A stretch of 30,253 bases of DNA, taken from DATDEW01 sp046590205 (lineage in GTDB: Bacteria > Bacteroidota > Ignavibacteria > Palsa-1295). Under the pieces are notes generated by a model, which was not told the origin of the DNA, made no database searches, and worked only from the letters and a program-made list of their open reading frames with translations. Positions 1 to 7,952 of the stretch are shown here, in pieces. How positions within the stretch are numbered: the first letter of the stretch is position 1; each line of letters opens with the position of its first letter. The stretch spans positions 1 through 30,253 of the forward strand of contig JBKJTT010000104.1 in assembly GCA_046590205.1 (NCBI GenBank). The letters are read 5' to 3'. Both the position numbers and the translations under genes were made by a program.

Positions 1-106
1 ACTTTGCACCGGCTTGCGAATAGGTAGCGATTCCCGATGGGTCGTCATCCGATGCTCCTGTTATCAGACCGGGTCCGAGGGCACTAAAAATCTTGCGTAG
101 TTTCAT
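1..106 (-). CDS. Nramp-family divalent metal transporter, N-terminal fragment
   Basis: These are the first 35 codons of a gene that continues beyond the left edge of the window. The peptide starts MKLRKIFSALGPG and continues through LITGASDDDPSGIATYSQAG. This matches the first membrane helix of Nramp-type proton-coupled metal transporters, where an Asp-Pro motif breaks the helix at the metal site. Classical Nramp proteins read DPGN there. This one reads DPSG, so the Asn ligand is replaced and the usual manganese/iron specificity cannot be assumed. The ATG at 106-104 lies just downstream of its own promoter, and the preceding lipoprotein gene ends 41 bases upstream on the same strand. Family assignment rests on this short stretch only. 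Confidence 0.75.
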   Translation of the reverse strand, partial: MKLRKIFSALGPGLITGASDDDPSGIATYSQAGAK

Positions 107-114
107 TGAGGCAA

Positions 115-147
115 CAAAAATACGCTATTCAGATTCTGATCTATCAA
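115..147 (-). promoter_or_regulatory. Bacteroidota-type promoter for the Nramp gene
   Basis: On the minus strand, TTG (147-145), a 22-base spacer and TATTTTTG (122-115) fit the Bacteroidota housekeeping promoter (-33 TTTG/TTG, -7 TAnnTTTG). Only 8 bases separate the -7 box from the ATG at 106, so the transcript would have almost no 5' leader. The -33 element directly abuts the stop codon of the upstream lipoprotein gene, so the transporter can be transcribed independently. Confidence 0.6.
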
Positions 148-1356
148 TTACCTCGTAAATACTATCACTGCCTGCGAGAAGTCCGGATTGCTGCTGAACT
201 GATGTATATATCCCATTGGGTCAACAAAGTCACCTGCTTGTGAGGTATGCGGTGCCGTACTGACATACATTAAATCTGTCGTGAGTGCTGTTGTCGTCGG
301 CATTGTCGCTCGGAATACGATCTCCTTATCCGTTACCGCAAGCAGCTCGATATTCTTTAACGAATAGCTAAACTTTGCGTAATCATGCTTTGAGCCGTCT
401 TGCCAAATGGTCGAATCCCGTACCGAAAGAGACAACGATGTTACCATCTTACCATCAGGGCTAAGGGTAACAGTCAGCTTTCTATCTACTAGCGCCGCTC
501 CGAAACCCGTTGATGAATCAACTGCCTCGATTACATTCAAGCTATTTGATGACCATGTTACATTTCGGTTTGCTCCGTTTGATAGCTGCGCTCCATATGC
601 CGAAGGATTATAAAAACCGGGCTGATCGAAAAATGCTGAAGTCTTATCAAGCATCAGGAACACTGATACTTGTTTGCTGGACTGTATCATCCCAAGGTTG
701 ATAGTTGGAAATCGGAGCTGAACCTGTGCTGTATCCGCTCCGAGTAATCCTCCACCTATTTCATACACCTCAGCTCTTACCGAATATACTCCGGGCTTCC
801 CAAATGCGTGATAGACAGTAAAGTTTGAGGTTATCGTATCATTCTTCGAGCCATCACCAAAGTACCAGATCACCTTCGATGTTCCTGGGTCTGCTGAGGT
901 AGTAAGTGAGAATGATATTGGTATCTGAAAACTTGCATCGTCATAATAAGAGATGACAGAGTCGATGCCTGATGGCGTTATCTCAACCTTGGGTGTCCCT
1001 CGGGTGATCGTTACAGGTATCGAATCAAAACCAAGTAGTTTATCGGTAAAATAATCAAATGCTTTGACTCGGACATAAAATGTGTCGGTGAAGTTAAACT
1101 TGAAGAGAACTTCCTGTGTCGAGAAATTTCTGAAATCACCATCCCCAAAATCCCACAAGAACCGTACATCACCGAAGGGAACACCGTCAAGTCGCGCTTT
1201 AAAGACATATTCCTCATTGATGACGCCGTGGAGCGAATCCGGATAGATCAGAAGTTTGCCGCTGCCGGTTGTGGTATCTGGTGATGCCGGGTCTTCAGAA
1301 CAGGAATTGAGTCCTACAAATAAGAGCAGTAGTATAAAAATACTAATTCGATTCAT
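148..1356 (-). CDS. PKD-domain lipoprotein
   Basis: A 402-residue exported lipoprotein of unknown specific role. Residues 1-18 are a lipoprotein signal peptide (MNRIS, then a run of Ile/Leu/Phe) ending in a lipobox with Cys19 as the lipidated residue, followed by a Ser/Thr/Pro-rich linker. Two PKD-type immunoglobulin-like repeats follow at about 38-117 and 121-216, marked by the repeated cores WDFGDG and WYFGDG. The C-terminal part (about 220-400) is predicted beta-rich and I do not recognise it. PKD domains are extracellular spacer or adhesion modules, so an envelope-attached binding or scaffold role is the likely reading. No type IX sorting domain is present, consistent with lipid anchoring instead. 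No clear promoter box is visible upstream; the best match (TAGCTTTA) deviates from consensus. Confidence 0.85.
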   Translation of the reverse strand: MNRISIFILLLLFVGLNSCSEDPASPDTTTGSGKLLIYPDSLHGVINEEYVFKARLDGVPFGDVRFLWDFGDGDFRNFSTQEVLFKFNFTDTFYVRVKAFDYFTDKLLGFDSIPVTITRGTPKVEITPSGIDSVISYYDDASFQIPISFSLTTSADPGTSKVIWYFGDGSKNDTITSNFTVYHAFGKPGVYSVRAEVYEIGGGLLGADTAQVQLRFPTINLGMIQSSKQVSVFLMLDKTSAFFDQPGFYNPSAYGAQLSNGANRNVTWSSNSLNVIEAVDSSTGFGAALVDRKLTVTLSPDGKMVTSLSLSVRDSTIWQDGSKHDYAKFSYSLKNIELLAVTDKEIVFRATMPTTTALTTDLMYVSTAPHTSQAGDFVDPMGYIHQFSSNPDFSQAVIVFTR

Positions 1357-1420
1357 AGTCGTTTTTGGATGATAAAGCTATCAAAAAGAACAGGGAAGTA
1401 GTACCAAAAGAATCCGGGAG

Positions 1421-1448
1421 AAAAAAAACCCCCTCGGATTGAGGGGGT
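1421..1448 (-). terminator. Rho-independent terminator
   Basis: An 8-bp perfect stem (ACCCCCTC at 1428-1435 with GAGGGGGT at 1441-1448) closes a 5-base loop. On the minus strand it is followed by a run of seven T (1427-1421). It lies 43 bases downstream of the stop of the small T9SS cargo gene at 1491-2012 and separates that gene from the lipoprotein gene. Confidence 0.9.
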
Positions 1449-1490
1449 CGTCATAAGAGCTATATACTCTCGTCGAAACCAGTACGGAGG

Positions 1491-2012
1491 TTATTTCGTA
1501 AGTACCATTTTACGCGACTTGACGTAGTTGCCTGCTTCAAGACGGTAAACGTAAGTACCCGACGGAATACCCTTCGCTAGGAAGTTGACTTCATACTTAC
1601 CAGATTCCATTACTTCGCTGTCTATTTCACGAGCTATTTCCTCGCCGAGCAAGTTAAGGACACGCAAGGTGACCTTTACACGCTCAGGTATAGAAAAGCG
1701 AATGACCGTTGACGGGTTGAATGGATTCGGGAAGTTCTGCTCGAGTTCATAACCGGATGCAACACCAGGACGCTGATCTACACTTGAAGAAACTCCGGCG
1801 TTATGCCAAAATCCCTGCTGTGCAAGATACGGTGAACCTGTTGTTATTCCTACGACTGCCTGGCCGATAGTACCATTCATTGAATAGGTACCATTCGACA
1901 TTGGCGCGCCGCCGGAGCCGATTACGCTCGCCTGGATAGAGTACTGTGCAAAAGCACTTGCAGTGCTAAGCACAATAACCGCTCCGGTCAGTAGTAATCC
2001 ACGAATGTTCAT
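1491..2012 (-). CDS. Small secreted protein with T9SS type A sorting domain
   Basis: A 173-residue protein with a clear Sec signal peptide (residues 1-23, ending AFAQ). A short Gly/Ser/Thr-rich mature region follows (about 24-75) with an 'IGQAVVG...GFWH' pattern often seen before sorting domains in this group. The C-terminal sorting domain covers about 88-173. It begins ELEQNFPNPFNPSTVIRF, contains a GEEI turn, and ends with GTYVYRLEAG and a basic tail. In known systems this domain directs transport through the type IX secretion system and is then cleaved, which would leave a mature protein of only about 65 residues. It has its own promoter, an AAGGA ribosome binding site 8-9 bases before the ATG, and its own terminator, so it is a single-gene unit. 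The function of the mature part is unknown. Confidence 0.88.
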   Translation of the reverse strand: MNIRGLLLTGAVIVLSTASAFAQYSIQASVIGSGGAPMSNGTYSMNGTIGQAVVGITTGSPYLAQQGFWHNAGVSSSVDQRPGVASGYELEQNFPNPFNPSTVIRFSIPERVKVTLRVLNLLGEEIAREIDSEVMESGKYEVNFLAKGIPSGTYVYRLEAGNYVKSRKMVLTK

Positions 2013-2059
2013 GTTTATTTTTCCTTCGATTATTTGATTTCGTCGAGAGAGAGTTCATA

Positions 2060-2094
2060 CAAATATACAAAGATTTAGCACCTTTTGTTACAAA
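2060..2094 (-). promoter_or_regulatory. Promoter of the small T9SS cargo gene
   Basis: On the minus strand, TTTG (2094-2091) and TATATTTG (2067-2060) are separated by 23 bases, matching the Bacteroidota -33/-7 consensus. The -7 box lies 47 bases before the ATG at 2012, leaving a leader of about 40 bases that carries the ribosome binding site. Confidence 0.7.
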
Positions 2095-2136
2095 AACAAC
2101 TTTTTTATTTACCACTTTTTTCCAAAGGTCGGGAGG

Positions 2137-2288
2137 ACTGACATTTTGTCATATGCCCAAAAACCTGCATTAGGTGCCAATTATGGGTAGCTAAGTACTT
2201 TATTTATCAACACACTAAGTTTACACACACACCATTTTTTCCTCCCCTCAATCAGATTAATACTCAAAAGGCATGACATTTTGTCAGT
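2137..2288. promoter_or_regulatory. Pair of inverted 16-base palindromic sites (candidate operators)
   Basis: ACTGACATTTTGTCAT occurs at 2137-2152. ACTGACAAAATGTCAT occurs at 2273-2288 on the opposite strand. Each contains the palindrome TGACA-N3-TGTCA with conserved outer bases (AC on one side, T on the other). The nearer site is 43 bases upstream of the -33 box of the small T9SS gene. The rest of the 2013-2369 intergenic stretch is AT-rich, and I see no gene in it. The regulator is unknown. Confidence 0.4.
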
Positions 2289-2369
2289 AGGGAGGATGTT
2301 GTATAGTATAAATAGTACATAAAAGACCGCAATATATAACAAAATTATTATAGAAAGTATTCCCAATGC

Positions 2370-5300
2370 TCAATGCTCGACGAGCATCATTTTCATGGCA
2401 TGAAGTGTCGGGGTGCTGAGGGTATAGAAGTATTTACCAGTGGCAAGTTCATCAGTGTTCACTCGGATGGAGTATGAGCCGGGTTTTGCTTCCCCATTAA
2501 AGAGTGTTCGTACTTTTCTGCCGATGACATCGGTAATGACAAGTTCTGTGTGTCCTTCTTCGATAAGCTCGTAGCGTATCGTCGCATAGCTTGACGATGG
2601 GTTCGGGATGGGCTCGGAGAGTAAAAACTTCCCGTTCATACTGATAAGACGTGTACCGCCTTCGCGGCATAGCTCAGATACATAAAATGTACCACTGCGA
2701 GTATCGACATCCAGCGCAAGCGTTGCGCCGAAGCCGTCGAGCCACTCGAATTTCGGGATGTTCATCGTCGTCGTCTCGGCATCGCCAAGAGCGGCAATGA
2801 AGGGTATCACGGTCAGTGTATCACTTAAGCCGTCCCAACTTGTCTCAATGGTCAGTGTGCGTCGTCCTTTATCTATCACACTCGGCAATACAATTCCATC
2901 AGGCGCAAGTATTGAAGAGTTGAACTCTATTTCTGCTTTGAACTTCACTGCACCAAGCTTCGAGTAATTCTTCGTAACGCTTCCACCAAGAAGTATCGGT
3001 ATTCCTTTATGTTCACCTGGTGCGGCGGAATCATCGGGGATATAGACCTCACCGCCAATGCCCCAACCAAAGAGCGTAAGCATTGCAGGTGAACCCGGTG
3101 CGTCATGTGTAAAGCCAACTCGTCCGCTTGTGGGACCGATAAACTGTGGTGAGAAACGAAGCGTGACGGTGCGCGACTCATTCGGCTGCAACGTAAATGC
3201 TCCGCCGCCTGCAAGAACAGAGTACTGCGTTATATCCGGACCAAGCTGCATATCTCCAGTGAAGTTCACTGCGGCAGTCCCGATATTTTGAATTGCTACA
3301 TTGATGACAGTATCTTTCATCGAGCTAATACTAACCTGACCAAAATCTATCACTTCACCAAGCGCTTGTACTTGTGGAAGTACTCCTTCTCCGCGAATTA
3401 CTTGCTGAAAGGTATCTGCTTGTGTCTTGACAAATATCTGTGCCTGATGGATACCTACAGAAGGCGGTCTGAACCGAAACTCAACTTGCCGCGCCGCGCC
3501 TGCAGGTACATCGAAGGGAGGGATACCCGAAACAAGCGAGAATGCACCTGACCCCGTAAGCCAGAGAGAATCAACTCTGAAGGGATACGTACCCGTATTA
3601 CGAATAAAGGTAGTAATAAGAGAATCCTTTGCCTTCGCCACAACCACCTTCCCCATGTCAATATCCGTACTAACATACTGCGGCATGACTATCGAGAAGA
3701 CTGCGTCGGAGGTGTCGACACCAGAGATACTATGTGGTCCTTCCCATATCGTTGCTGTTAAGTTAGCAGTAGTAGATAAATACTCGCCATCATCACTGAA
3801 TACTAATGACGAGAAACTTTGAGGGTATGTAAAGTTATGATATAGAGAAAAAATTGATTTTCGTTTTTGACAGTCATAAATATCCAGCGAAGTATCACTT
3901 ATGCCTTTTACTACATAATATTGATTCACAAGATTGGGATTTTGATCATGATCAAATGTTAGCCCTCTGGGCAATGACAATGATGTGTCAATTTTATAAG
4001 TATTCTGTGATTCATTCTTAAATATATGAAGTGTAGACGTTGTTCCGAAAACACATGAAGCGTACTGTCCATCGTTCGAAAATTTTGCATGATAAAATTC
4101 ATTAGAAAAGGTGCTACTATTTGAAGACAAAATAGTTTTGGTAGAAGTTGCTAGGTCCCATAGTTGGCAAGTAGAATAGTTGGTTAGTAATAATTGACCA
4201 TTATTTGGAGAAAACTGTATAGAATAAAGAGAGCTATTCCGAGAATCAAGCTGTTTAATCTCCATTTTCGAGGGTATATCATAAATGTGAAATATTGCAT
4301 TGCTCGCATTTCCAGATGCTAATAATTTATTATCTGAGCTAATAGCAGATTTGCTCATCTTCCCTGGAAACACCGCAACTTGACGGAGACTAGGCATGCT
4401 ATATAAGTACAGCGAGTCAGATCCTACAACGGAAAGCAATGTACCATCTTTTGACAAGAAAACATCGTGATCAAAACTGTTGGCTTTTGAAAAAATAATC
4501 GAGTCTATAATTCGTGGGTTATCATCATTAGTTATCAAATAGATGTTATCAAAATAACGGTAATAGCATATTATGTATTTACCGTCTGGGGTAAATATAG
4601 CTGGTCTTGCATATTGTCCAAATTTTGAAGTTGTTAATGTAAATAAAATGTCTCCACTTAAAACATCATACAGTTGAAATCCACTTACCCAATATTGTAT
4701 AATGATTCGTCTATTATCCGGTGATAATCTTCCATATTCGATAGCGTCATCAACTTTTGCACTATCAAATATATTGAGCACTTTCTTTAATTTCCAACCA
4801 ATTGAATCAGTAGAGGTAAGCTTTGTTTTTGATACACGTATTAATGCAGACGATGTGGTTATCGCCGGTACTTTCCATTGGTATTTTCCTCCTGATGCAG
4901 TATCTGTGACGAGCTGCCAGGTATTCCCATTATTAGAGCTATAATCTATTTTTACTCTCTCATTCAAGGGGATGCCAGTCCACATAACGAGAGAATCGCT
5001 CCCAACGACAAATACTTCTCCTCCATTAGGTGATATGACTTTTAATTTAAGTTTTTGCTTCGGCAAATAAGGATACCCACCATCAGCATAATAGTATTGG
5101 TTACACTTGTTCGTTTGAAGCTCAAATGATGTCCAGTTATAGCTACTATCGCGCGGAGTAAAGCTAATTGTAATTGTTTTACTTTCGCCAGCCACCAATA
5201 AGAAATTTTTAGGGTTTATATCATATTCAGGATTAGTGCTTATGATATTGTTGATAACGAATTCTGCATTAAATGCAGTCACGGTGATAACTGTGTCGAA

Positions 5301-6293
5301 TTTCACTCCTATGGGCTTTGAGTTGAAAAATACGCTTTGAGGAGAAAAGCTCAAGGAAGCAATCATATTTGCAGATAATGGGTATTCTGTTGCAACAGAA
5401 TATATATGCCACGAAAAAACAAGTTTTCGGTTATTGTTGATACACGCTACATCACTCTGCCATGATATCTCACATGGCGATCCCCCCGATTCTGTTTGTT
5501 GCTGGAGTATTTTCGCTATATCTTTTGCAGCTTGGTCGGAAGTAATCCCATCGTAGAGAGTTCCACCTGTAGCTTTTGCTAATGCGGAAAGCGAAGCTTT
5601 AATACCATTGGGCTCTGCCTCGGGGCGAGTATAAATAATAGCATAAAATGTAATCCCGTTATTTTTACATAATGAAATACACTCTTGAAGCTCTGATGAG
5701 GACAATGCCCCCCAATATGCATCTGTATATAATACAGCTACCCGTTTGTATTTTCCATTTTTTGCAATGTTGAGTAAACCTGAAGTAGAGTTTAGCAGGT
5801 GTTCAACGAAATCATTACCACCTCCTGCATTGATTGGTGTAATCCTGTCTAAGAGTCGCTGCTTATTTGAAGTAAAGTCCTGAACAATGACAGCCTGGTC
5901 GTTACAGGTTTGCAATGCCATTTCTGATGGTGGCATTACAATTCTTCCTACAAGCTCTTTCGCGGTTAACTTGCCAAGTTCAACGGGGACTTGTCCAGCA
6001 TCGCTACTGCTCATCGAACCGGAAATATCAATACTCATTACAAGTGAGATTTGCTTTACAGGACTCGGCGGTGGACACGTTACCGATAGCACTGTCCTTG
6101 GTACACCATCTTCGGTGATGGTTATGTCTGATGGGTTTGGGGATTGTTGGTTGCCATTTGCATCGAAGGCGTAGAACTTCGCCTTCATCGTCGGGAAGTT
6201 TGAGGCATCCACATCAAAAACGGATAGCGACCCCTGCGCGAAGGCATTCGCGGCGAAGATGAAAACGAATAATAGTACGAGACCTCTTTTCAC
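2370..6293 (-). CDS. Large T9SS cargo protein: vWA domain, beta-propeller, choice-of-anchor D repeats
   Basis: A secreted multidomain protein of 1307 residues from the GTG at 6293. That start is chosen because it begins a compact signal peptide (KRGLVLLFVFIFAANAFAQ). Reading can extend to a TTG at 6380, but that codon lies inside the -7 promoter box. Domains in order: signal peptide 1-20; von Willebrand A domain about 81-265 with a metal-site motif D89-x-S91-x-S93; an anchor-type Ig-like segment about 280-385; an 'SPNGGE' Ig-like domain about 418-490; a WD40-like propeller about 510-875 (repeats of 'S.DG..L' and 'LYxYSxPS'); two choice-of-anchor D/ASH-like repeats about 885-1080; a cohesin-like beta domain; and a C-terminal T9SS sorting domain (EPIPNPSSSYATIRYEL to the end). 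Likely a cell-surface binding or adhesion protein. The middle part of the gene is much richer in AT than the two ends. Confidence 0.85.
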   Translation of the reverse strand: MKRGLVLLFVFIFAANAFAQGSLSVFDVDASNFPTMKAKFYAFDANGNQQSPNPSDITITEDGVPRTVLSVTCPPPSPVKQISLVMSIDISGSMSSSDAGQVPVELGKLTAKELVGRIVMPPSEMALQTCNDQAVIVQDFTSNKQRLLDRITPINAGGGNDFVEHLLNSTSGLLNIAKNGKYKRVAVLYTDAYWGALSSSELQECISLCKNNGITFYAIIYTRPEAEPNGIKASLSALAKATGGTLYDGITSDQAAKDIAKILQQQTESGGSPCEISWQSDVACINNNRKLVFSWHIYSVATEYPLSANMIASLSFSPQSVFFNSKPIGVKFDTVITVTAFNAEFVINNIISTNPEYDINPKNFLLVAGESKTITISFTPRDSSYNWTSFELQTNKCNQYYYADGGYPYLPKQKLKLKVISPNGGEVFVVGSDSLVMWTGIPLNERVKIDYSSNNGNTWQLVTDTASGGKYQWKVPAITTSSALIRVSKTKLTSTDSIGWKLKKVLNIFDSAKVDDAIEYGRLSPDNRRIIIQYWVSGFQLYDVLSGDILFTLTTSKFGQYARPAIFTPDGKYIICYYRYFDNIYLITNDDNPRIIDSIIFSKANSFDHDVFLSKDGTLLSVVGSDSLYLYSMPSLRQVAVFPGKMSKSAISSDNKLLASGNASNAIFHIYDIPSKMEIKQLDSRNSSLYSIQFSPNNGQLLLTNYSTCQLWDLATSTKTILSSNSSTFSNEFYHAKFSNDGQYASCVFGTTSTLHIFKNESQNTYKIDTSLSLPRGLTFDHDQNPNLVNQYYVVKGISDTSLDIYDCQKRKSIFSLYHNFTYPQSFSSLVFSDDGEYLSTTANLTATIWEGPHSISGVDTSDAVFSIVMPQYVSTDIDMGKVVVAKAKDSLITTFIRNTGTYPFRVDSLWLTGSGAFSLVSGIPPFDVPAGAARQVEFRFRPPSVGIHQAQIFVKTQADTFQQVIRGEGVLPQVQALGEVIDFGQVSISSMKDTVINVAIQNIGTAAVNFTGDMQLGPDITQYSVLAGGGAFTLQPNESRTVTLRFSPQFIGPTSGRVGFTHDAPGSPAMLTLFGWGIGGEVYIPDDSAAPGEHKGIPILLGGSVTKNYSKLGAVKFKAEIEFNSSILAPDGIVLPSVIDKGRRTLTIETSWDGLSDTLTVIPFIAALGDAETTTMNIPKFEWLDGFGATLALDVDTRSGTFYVSELCREGGTRLISMNGKFLLSEPIPNPSSSYATIRYELIEEGHTELVITDVIGRKVRTLFNGEAKPGSYSIRVNTDELATGKYFYTLSTPTLHAMKMMLVEH

Positions 6294-6377
6294 GAAAAAT
6301 GGTATGCGTTTGGTTACACATATAAGACAATTACCACCGCGAAAGGTTGCGGGAAAAACGAGGGCAAGAATGGGTGC

Positions 6378-6385
6378 CAAATTTA
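6378..6385 (-). promoter_or_regulatory. -7 promoter box of the vWA protein gene
   Basis: TAAATTTG on the minus strand (6385-6378) matches the Bacteroidota -7 consensus TAnnTTTG. Initiation would fall a few bases downstream of 6378, after the TTG at 6380, leaving a leader of about 80 bases before the GTG start at 6293. No good -33 TTTG is visible at the usual distance. Confidence 0.45.
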
Positions 6386-6421
6386 GATAGAGGCTTCTCG
6401 AAAGCTATGAGGGGTAGGGAA

Positions 6422-6469
6422 GAGCAGGTCGGAGACCTGCGCTATGTACCGCAGGTTTCAAATCTGCTC
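6422..6469. repeat. 48-base imperfect hairpin element (REP-like)
   Basis: Two 20-base arms (6422-6441 and 6450-6469) pair over their whole length with two mismatches and two G.T pairs, around an 8-base loop (CTATGTAC). The outer part is GAGCAG/CTGCTC and the inner part contains GACCTGCG/CGCAGGTT. The left arm also folds on itself (GCAGGTC-GGA-GACCTGC). It lies just downstream of the dioxygenase gene on the minus strand and could slow or end transcription, but no T-run follows. Confidence 0.65.
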
Positions 6470-6496
6470 CCCATCAATCTTCACCTATGGGCATAT

Positions 6497-7360
6497 TCAA
6501 TGTGCGTCTACAACAAATGAGCGCATCGAGACAGAGCCGAGATCAACTCCTTCGTTAAAGAATGTTGGTGTTTCGTTCTTTCCGGTAAGTCCCAAGATAT
6601 AAAGCATCGGCAAGTAATGTTCGTTCGTCGGGATGGCGAGCTTTGCTGTTTGACCGAGCTTCTCGTATTCGATAAGCGGCTTATGATCGCCCGATGCAAT
6701 ATGTTTTTCCGCAAACGCATCAAACTCTTGCGCCCACTCGAATGGCTTGCCGTCCCACTGCATCATTCGCAAATTATGTACGATGTTTCCACTTCCGATA
6801 ATAAGTACACCACGTTCACGAAGTTTTGCAAGTTCTCCTGCAAGCTCGAAGTGATATGATGGTGGCTGTGTTTGGTCTATACTCAATTGCAGAACAGGAA
6901 TATCTGCTTTTGGGTACATCAGCAGTAGCACCGACCACGTACCATGATCGAGTCCCCATTTATCGTCAAGCCCGACGGTTGTTCTTTTTATTTCCTTCGC
7001 AGTTTCTTGTGCAACTTCAAGCGAGCCGGGGGCGGGATACTGCACGTCGAAGAGTGCTTGCGGGAAACCGCCGAAGTCATGGATGGTACGTGGCGACTTC
7101 ATCGCCGTCACAAACGTCCCGCTTGTCTCCCAATGCGCCGAGACGCAAAGGATAGCTTTTGGCTTCGGGAGTGTGGCTGCTATTTCTTTCCAGCCGCGTG
7201 AGTAAATGTTGTCCTCGATAGCATTCATAGGATACCCATGCCCGATAAAAAGCAGGGGCATTTTTTCGCTAAGAGGTAATACCTCATTAAGATGCGCGCT
7301 GGCATCAGTGGTGTTTGTCATAGCTAAAGTCATTGCTCCGATAAATGTTCTTCGTGTCAT
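6497..7360 (-). CDS. ygiD: Extradiol aromatic ring-opening dioxygenase, YgiD/DODA type (LigB superfamily)
   Basis: A 287-residue member of the DODA/YgiD family, whose members cleave catechol rings such as 4,5-DOPA using a bound metal ion. Family landmarks are all present: His41 (FIGHGYPMNA), His76 (SAHWET), His195 (GNIVHNLR) and His248 (NEHYLP), plus the DHGTW motif with His139. Length is near normal for the family (about 260) with some 25 extra residues at the N-terminus. That extension begins MTRRTFIG, resembling a twin-arginine export motif, although the following segment is only weakly hydrophobic. The physiological substrate is unknown. The gene stands alone, with no aromatic degradation genes nearby, a hairpin element just downstream, and the divergent yidB promoter region upstream. 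Confidence 0.88.
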   Translation of the reverse strand: MTRRTFIGAMTLAMTNTTDASAHLNEVLPLSEKMPLLFIGHGYPMNAIEDNIYSRGWKEIAATLPKPKAILCVSAHWETSGTFVTAMKSPRTIHDFGGFPQALFDVQYPAPGSLEVAQETAKEIKRTTVGLDDKWGLDHGTWSVLLLMYPKADIPVLQLSIDQTQPPSYHFELAGELAKLRERGVLIIGSGNIVHNLRMMQWDGKPFEWAQEFDAFAEKHIASGDHKPLIEYEKLGQTAKLAIPTNEHYLPMLYILGLTGKNETPTFFNEGVDLGSVSMRSFVVDAH

Positions 7361-7363
7361 ACG

Positions 7364-7398
7364 TTTGCTCTAAGGAACCGTAACGGTATATATGTTTG
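7364..7398 (+). promoter_or_regulatory. Promoter for the yidB / Omp85 / rnhB genes
   Basis: TTTG (7364-7367), a 23-base spacer and TATGTTTG (7391-7398) match the Bacteroidota promoter consensus with the same spacing as the promoter at 2060-2094. It would give a leader of about 150 bases before the yidB ATG, and that leader includes the palindromic repeat at 7460-7498. Confidence 0.5.
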
Positions 7399-7459
7399 TA
7401 GGAGAGTGAAGAGTTCTTTGAATCATCTGACATTTCAGTTAAGATGAGGGATGGGCGGT

Positions 7460-7498
7460 GTCATTGCTTCGTCGAGCTAAACCCCTCCTCGCAATGAC
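7460..7498. repeat. Palindromic intergenic repeat unit
   Basis: GTCATTGC (7460-7467) and GCAATGAC (7491-7498) form a perfect 8-bp stem around a 23-base interior with TTCGTCGAG and CTCCTCGC. The arrangement resembles the 'GTCATTGC...GCAATGAC' family of short dispersed repeats found in many bacterial genomes. It sits in the leader of yidB. An open frame does run through it from 7458, but that reading would put the repeat in the protein and is not credible. Confidence 0.55.
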
Positions 7499-7553
7499 AG
7501 GCAAAGTAGAACTATCAACTATCCAACTATTAAACTATACAAACTATATCGCC

Positions 7554-7949
7554 ATGAGCATATTAGATCAACTTTCATCCATAATTGGCGGCTCCACGAA
7601 GGAGGGCGGGAATATCTTTGAAAGTATCATTAAGATGATAAGCAACACCGAGGGCGGACTTGGGGCGATCGTCAGTAAGTTCACCAAGGGCGGATTTGGT
7701 GATATTGTGAATTCTTGGGTAAGCACCGGAGAAAACAAACCTATTTCGACCGACCAACTTTCAAGTGTTCTCGGTCACGGGGAGTTGCAAACGATAGCAG
7801 AAAAGACCGGACTTCCGCTCGAAGATGCGACACAAAAAGTATCGGAGCTTTTACCCGGTATTGTAGATAAACTTACGCCAAACGGAAAGGTTGGTAAAGG
7901 AAACATCCTTGAGAAAGGAATGGATATACTTAAAGGACTCTTTCACTAA
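7554..7949 (+). CDS. yidB: YidB-like DUF937 family protein
   Basis: A 131-residue protein that starts MSILDQLSSIIGG at the ATG at 7554. This start is chosen over an in-frame one at 7458 because the extra N-terminus would translate a palindromic repeat. The protein has the DUF937/YidB layout: an N-terminal amphipathic segment, a Gly-rich middle ('GGLGAIVSKFTKGGFGDIVNSWV'-type, residues about 37-65), then 'NKPISTDQLSSVLG', 'IAEKTGLP' and 'LLPGIVDKLTPNGKV'. Length matches the E. coli YidB protein (about 130 residues). The biochemical role of the family is not established. It is followed after three bases by the Omp85-type gene, suggesting co-transcription. Confidence 0.85.
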   Translation: MSILDQLSSIIGGSTKEGGNIFESIIKMISNTEGGLGAIVSKFTKGGFGDIVNSWVSTGENKPISTDQLSSVLGHGELQTIAEKTGLPLEDATQKVSELLPGIVDKLTPNGKVGKGNILEKGMDILKGLFH

Positions 7950-7952
7950 GAG

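Noticed and set aside
2181..2366. 61-codon open frame on the minus strand with a hydrophobic start
   Set aside because: It lies in a very AT-rich gap, has no recognisable family, and its second half looks random. Most likely chance.
6364..6384. Sigma-54-like promoter (TTGGCAC...TTGC) on the minus strand upstream of the vWA gene
   Set aside because: The spacing between GG and GC is 11 bases instead of the required 10, and the same site is better explained by the -7 box TAAATTTG.
7458..7553. Upstream in-frame start for the yidB gene
   Set aside because: The added 32 residues would come from the palindromic repeat at 7460-7498, while the DUF937 family begins at the ATG at 7554.
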